From Bog-473 sp963836605 (GTDB lineage: Bacteria; Actinomycetota; Acidimicrobiia; Acidimicrobiales; RAAP-2), in assembly GCA_963836605.1 (NCBI GenBank), contig CAWIKB010000014.1:434001-498000 (forward strand): 64,000 nt of DNA. Direction: 5' to 3'. The notes under the pieces are model-generated. The model ran no database searches. It was not told where the DNA came from and saw only the letters and a program-made list of their open reading frames with translations. Positions within the stretch are counted from its first letter, which is position 1. Each line of letters begins with the position of its first letter. A program made the position numbers and the translations under genes. Shown here in pieces: positions 62,299-64,000 of the stretch.

Positions 62299-62772
62299 TC
62301 AGGCCTTGTGCTCCGCCAGGTTGTCGAGGAGACGGTCGATCACATCAGCCAGGGTCTCCAGCTCGTCGGTTGAGAGCAGGTCGAAGAAATACCGACGCGT
62401 GGTCTCCGCATGATCCGGGGCGGCGCCTTCGATGGCCGCCCGCCCGGCGCCGGTCAGCTGCACCATCGAGCCCCGCCCGTCCTCGAGGCATTCCTGGCGG
62501 GCGACCAGCCCGCGTTTCTCCATCCGGCTGACCTGATGTGAGAGCCGGCTGCGATCCCAGCCGATCTCGGTACAGAGCTCACGCGCCCGGAGCAGGCCGG
62601 TGGGCGCCTCGGAGAGGGGCACCAGGATGGTGTAGTCCGCTCCCGACAAGCCGGCGTCGCGGAGGAGCTGGTCTTCGAGGGCGCCCGTCAGCTCCCGGTT
62701 GAGGTCGAGGTAGGCCCGCCAGACGTGGGCCTGGCGCTCATCGAGCCATCGCGGTGTGGGCACTGCCGGCAC
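62299..62772 (-). CDS. MarR-family regulator
   Basis: 157 residues from GTG 62772. LRDAGLSGADYTILVPLSEAPTGLLRARELCTEIGWDRSRLSHQVSRMEKRGLVARQECLEDGRGSMVQLT is the winged helix; dimer helices flank it. Divergent from pirin (80-bp gap) with a perfect dyad and direct repeats between; probably represses pirin and itself, a pairing well known in bacteria. Confidence 0.92.
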   Translation of the reverse strand: MPAVPTPRWLDERQAHVWRAYLDLNRELTGALEDQLLRDAGLSGADYTILVPLSEAPTGLLRARELCTEIGWDRSRLSHQVSRMEKRGLVARQECLEDGRGSMVQLTGAGRAAIEGAAPDHAETTRRYFFDLLSTDELETLADVIDRLLDNLAEHKA

Positions 62773-62782
62773 TGTAGCAACT

Positions 62783-62826
62783 TTGTTGACACATCATCAA
62801 TCCGGGCGTATTGTTGACGGGTCAAC
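62783..62826 (+). promoter_or_regulatory. Pirin promoter with MarR operator
   Basis: TTGACA (62786-62791), 17 nt, TATTGT (62809-62814). TTGTTGAC occurs twice (62783-62790 and 62811-62818), and GTTGAC-gg-GTCAAC (62813-62826) is a perfect dyad over the -10/start region. This is the best sigma-70-type promoter in the window. Confidence 0.7.
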
Positions 62827-62852
62827 TAAGTCCAGTCGAGGAGCTGATCGCC

Positions 62853-63824
62853 ATGCCGGCCATCGCAGTAGCAGACACGCTCGTTCTCCCCCGAATCGCC
62901 CGACCCGACCCGGCTCTCTCGAGGGCACGACCGGTGGCGAAGGTCGTCACCGCGCACCGGCAGGCCGAGGGGGCTGGCTTCGTCGTGCGACGCCCCTTCC
63001 CGGGTGGAATGTCGATGGCCGAGGCCGATCCGTTCCTGCTGCTGGACCACGTGGGACCCCAGGTCAACGGCCCCGGGGAGGGGAAGGGGGCACCGTGGCA
63101 CCCGCACCGTGGCTTTGAAACCGTGAGCTACATCCTCGACGGCGAGATCGCCCACCACGACACCAATGGCGGCGGGGGCGTGATCGGCGAAGGCGACACC
63201 CAGTGGATGACGGCCGGTGGCGGCATCCTGCACGACGAGTTGCCGACCGAGAAGGTGTACCGCAGCGGTGGCCCGTCCCACGGGGTCCAACTGTGGGTCA
63301 ACCTGCCCCCGGCCTTGAAGATGACGCCGCCGCGTTACCAGTCGATCACCCGGGACGCCCTGCGGCTGCTCACCTCCGAGGACGGGGGAGCGCTGATCCG
63401 CCTCATCGCCGGCGACATCGCCGGGTTCGCCGGGCCCGGCGTCACCCACACCCCGATCACGTACGCCCACGTCACCGTGGCCCCTGACGCCGAGGTGTCC
63501 GTCCCATGGAACCCGGCGTTCTCCGCGCTGGCCTACGTCCTGACCGGCCGCGGCGCGGCCGGACCCGAAGGGCGCCCGATCGAGGACGGCCAGCTTGTCG
63601 TCTTCGGTCCCGGGGACCACCTCGTGGTCAGGGCAGCGGGCGGGCAGGCCGAGCCGCTCGACGTGCTCCTGCTGGGCGGGCTGCCGATCGGCGCGCCGAT
63701 CGCCCACTACGGCCCCTTCGTGATGAACACCCGCGACGAGCTCCAACAGGCGGTCGACGACTACCAGGCCGGCCGGCTCGGCATCATCCCCGCCGACCAG
63801 CTCGGTCCCCGGAACTTCGCGTGA
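62853..63824 (+). CDS. Pirin-family protein
   Basis: 323 residues from ATG 62853. RRPFPGGMSMAEADPFLLLDHVGPQ, WHPHRGFETVSYILDGEIAHHDTNGGGGVIGEGDTQWMTAGGGILHDELP hold the three His and one Glu metal ligands of the N-terminal cupin; GVQLWVNLPPALKMTPPRYQ links to the C-terminal cupin, ending FVMNTRDELQQAVDDYQAGRLG. Pirins are iron-binding regulators or quercetinases; the role here may be redox- or aromatic-related. Confidence 0.93.
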   Translation: MPAIAVADTLVLPRIARPDPALSRARPVAKVVTAHRQAEGAGFVVRRPFPGGMSMAEADPFLLLDHVGPQVNGPGEGKGAPWHPHRGFETVSYILDGEIAHHDTNGGGGVIGEGDTQWMTAGGGILHDELPTEKVYRSGGPSHGVQLWVNLPPALKMTPPRYQSITRDALRLLTSEDGGALIRLIAGDIAGFAGPGVTHTPITYAHVTVAPDAEVSVPWNPAFSALAYVLTGRGAAGPEGRPIEDGQLVVFGPGDHLVVRAAGGQAEPLDVLLLGGLPIGAPIAHYGPFVMNTRDELQQAVDDYQAGRLGIIPADQLGPRNFA

Positions 63825-63856
63825 TGAATTCGCATGGTGTTGACCGAGCAGGTGCC

Positions 63857-64000
63857 ATGAGCACCATGGTGGCGACACCAACACCGACACCGACTTCGAC
63901 ACCAGAACCGACACCGCAGTTGCCGGCGGCGTGCGGTGCACCGCCCGGCGACCCCGAGTGGACGGGCCCCCGATGTGCTGGAATTGAGACGGCTCCGGAT
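63857..64000 (+). CDS. Possible start of a Thr-Pro-rich protein, cut by the window end
   Basis: ATG 63857 opens a frame without stop to the edge (48 codons): TPTPTPTSTPEPTPQ then LPAACGAPPGDPEW. The low-complexity Thr-Pro run resembles linkers of secreted proteins, but there is no signal peptide in what is visible. Could also be chance. Confidence 0.25.
   Translation, partial: MSTMVATPTPTPTSTPEPTPQLPAACGAPPGDPEWTGPRCAGIETAPD

Overview
The window is high-GC DNA with many GTG starts, ATGA/GTGA overlaps between genes, F420-type enzymes (LLM monooxygenase, F420:NADP reductase, DUF385), a perfect actinobacterial LexA box and a rifamycin-associated element. This points to an actinobacterium (Actinomycetota). 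I cannot place it further; the VanR and VanS sequences look Streptomyces-like, while many of the other genes do not. It reads as an accessory or resistome-rich chromosomal stretch: no rRNA, tRNA, CRISPR array or origin was seen, and there are no core housekeeping operons.

Layout. 0-6 kb: 3' part of an aminoglycoside-phosphotransferase-family gene, a transposase remnant, a frameshifted SDR, SOS-type dinB, an ArsR-SRPBCC pair, a glycolipid-binding-type protein and a secreted alpha/beta hydrolase. 6.5-11.2 kb: a glycopeptide-resistance locus. vanR and vanS (vanS frameshifted) diverge from translationally coupled vanH-vanA-vanX. 11.2-17 kb: MarR pseudogene and SDR, nitronate monooxygenase, DUF3237 remnant, secreted CocE/NonD hydrolase. 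16.8-19.7 kb: F420 cassette (LLM, F420 reductase, decayed DUF385) with a divergent MarR. 19.9-25.9 kb: DHFR-like reductase, rifampin phosphotransferase rph with an upstream RAE, and a GbsR/MarR-DrrA-DrrB-like drug exporter. 26-31.6 kb: UPF0016 transporter, ECF42-type sigma with its DGPF/YCII partner and a matching promoter, AKR/TetR, methyltransferase, VOC. 31.7-38.1 kb: broken GH15 glucoamylase facing an MmyB-type regulator fragment, PadR-ABC-FtsX exporter, gene fragments. 38-48 kb: esterase, a TetR mini-regulon with three shared operators, repeated ArsR-SRPBCC/VOC modules, two TetRs and an SDR. 48-56.6 kb: UvrA-like ABC protein of the drug-resistance type, VOC/AraC, a dimethylformamidase-like protein, a secreted coiled-coil plus YadA-head-like repeat protein, another ArsR-SRPBCC pair, a decayed CMD protein. 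56.6-62.2 kb: a DNA-repair island (5'-3' exonuclease, ATP-dependent ligase, HhH-PHP protein, LigD-type primase-polymerase), then an SDR. 62.3-64 kb: MarR and pirin.

How the parts work together. Several determinants act against antibiotics: vanHAX remodels peptidoglycan termini, rph inactivates rifamycins, and the DrrAB-like, UvrA-like and PadR-ABC-FtsX modules fit drug efflux or tolerance. Most other genes come as small self-regulated modules: a one-component regulator (ArsR, MarR, TetR, PadR, AraC) beside or translationally coupled to one or two enzymes, often with a visible palindromic operator.

The most striking global pattern is decay. At least fourteen loci are frameshifted, internally deleted or truncated remnants, often beside intact regulators or operators. 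Single-base frameshifts could be sequencing errors, but the internal deletions (MarR 11.2 kb, DUF385 16.9 kb, SRPBCC 45.5 kb) and truncations (GH15, MmyB, hydrolase, TetR, transposase) cannot be explained that way.
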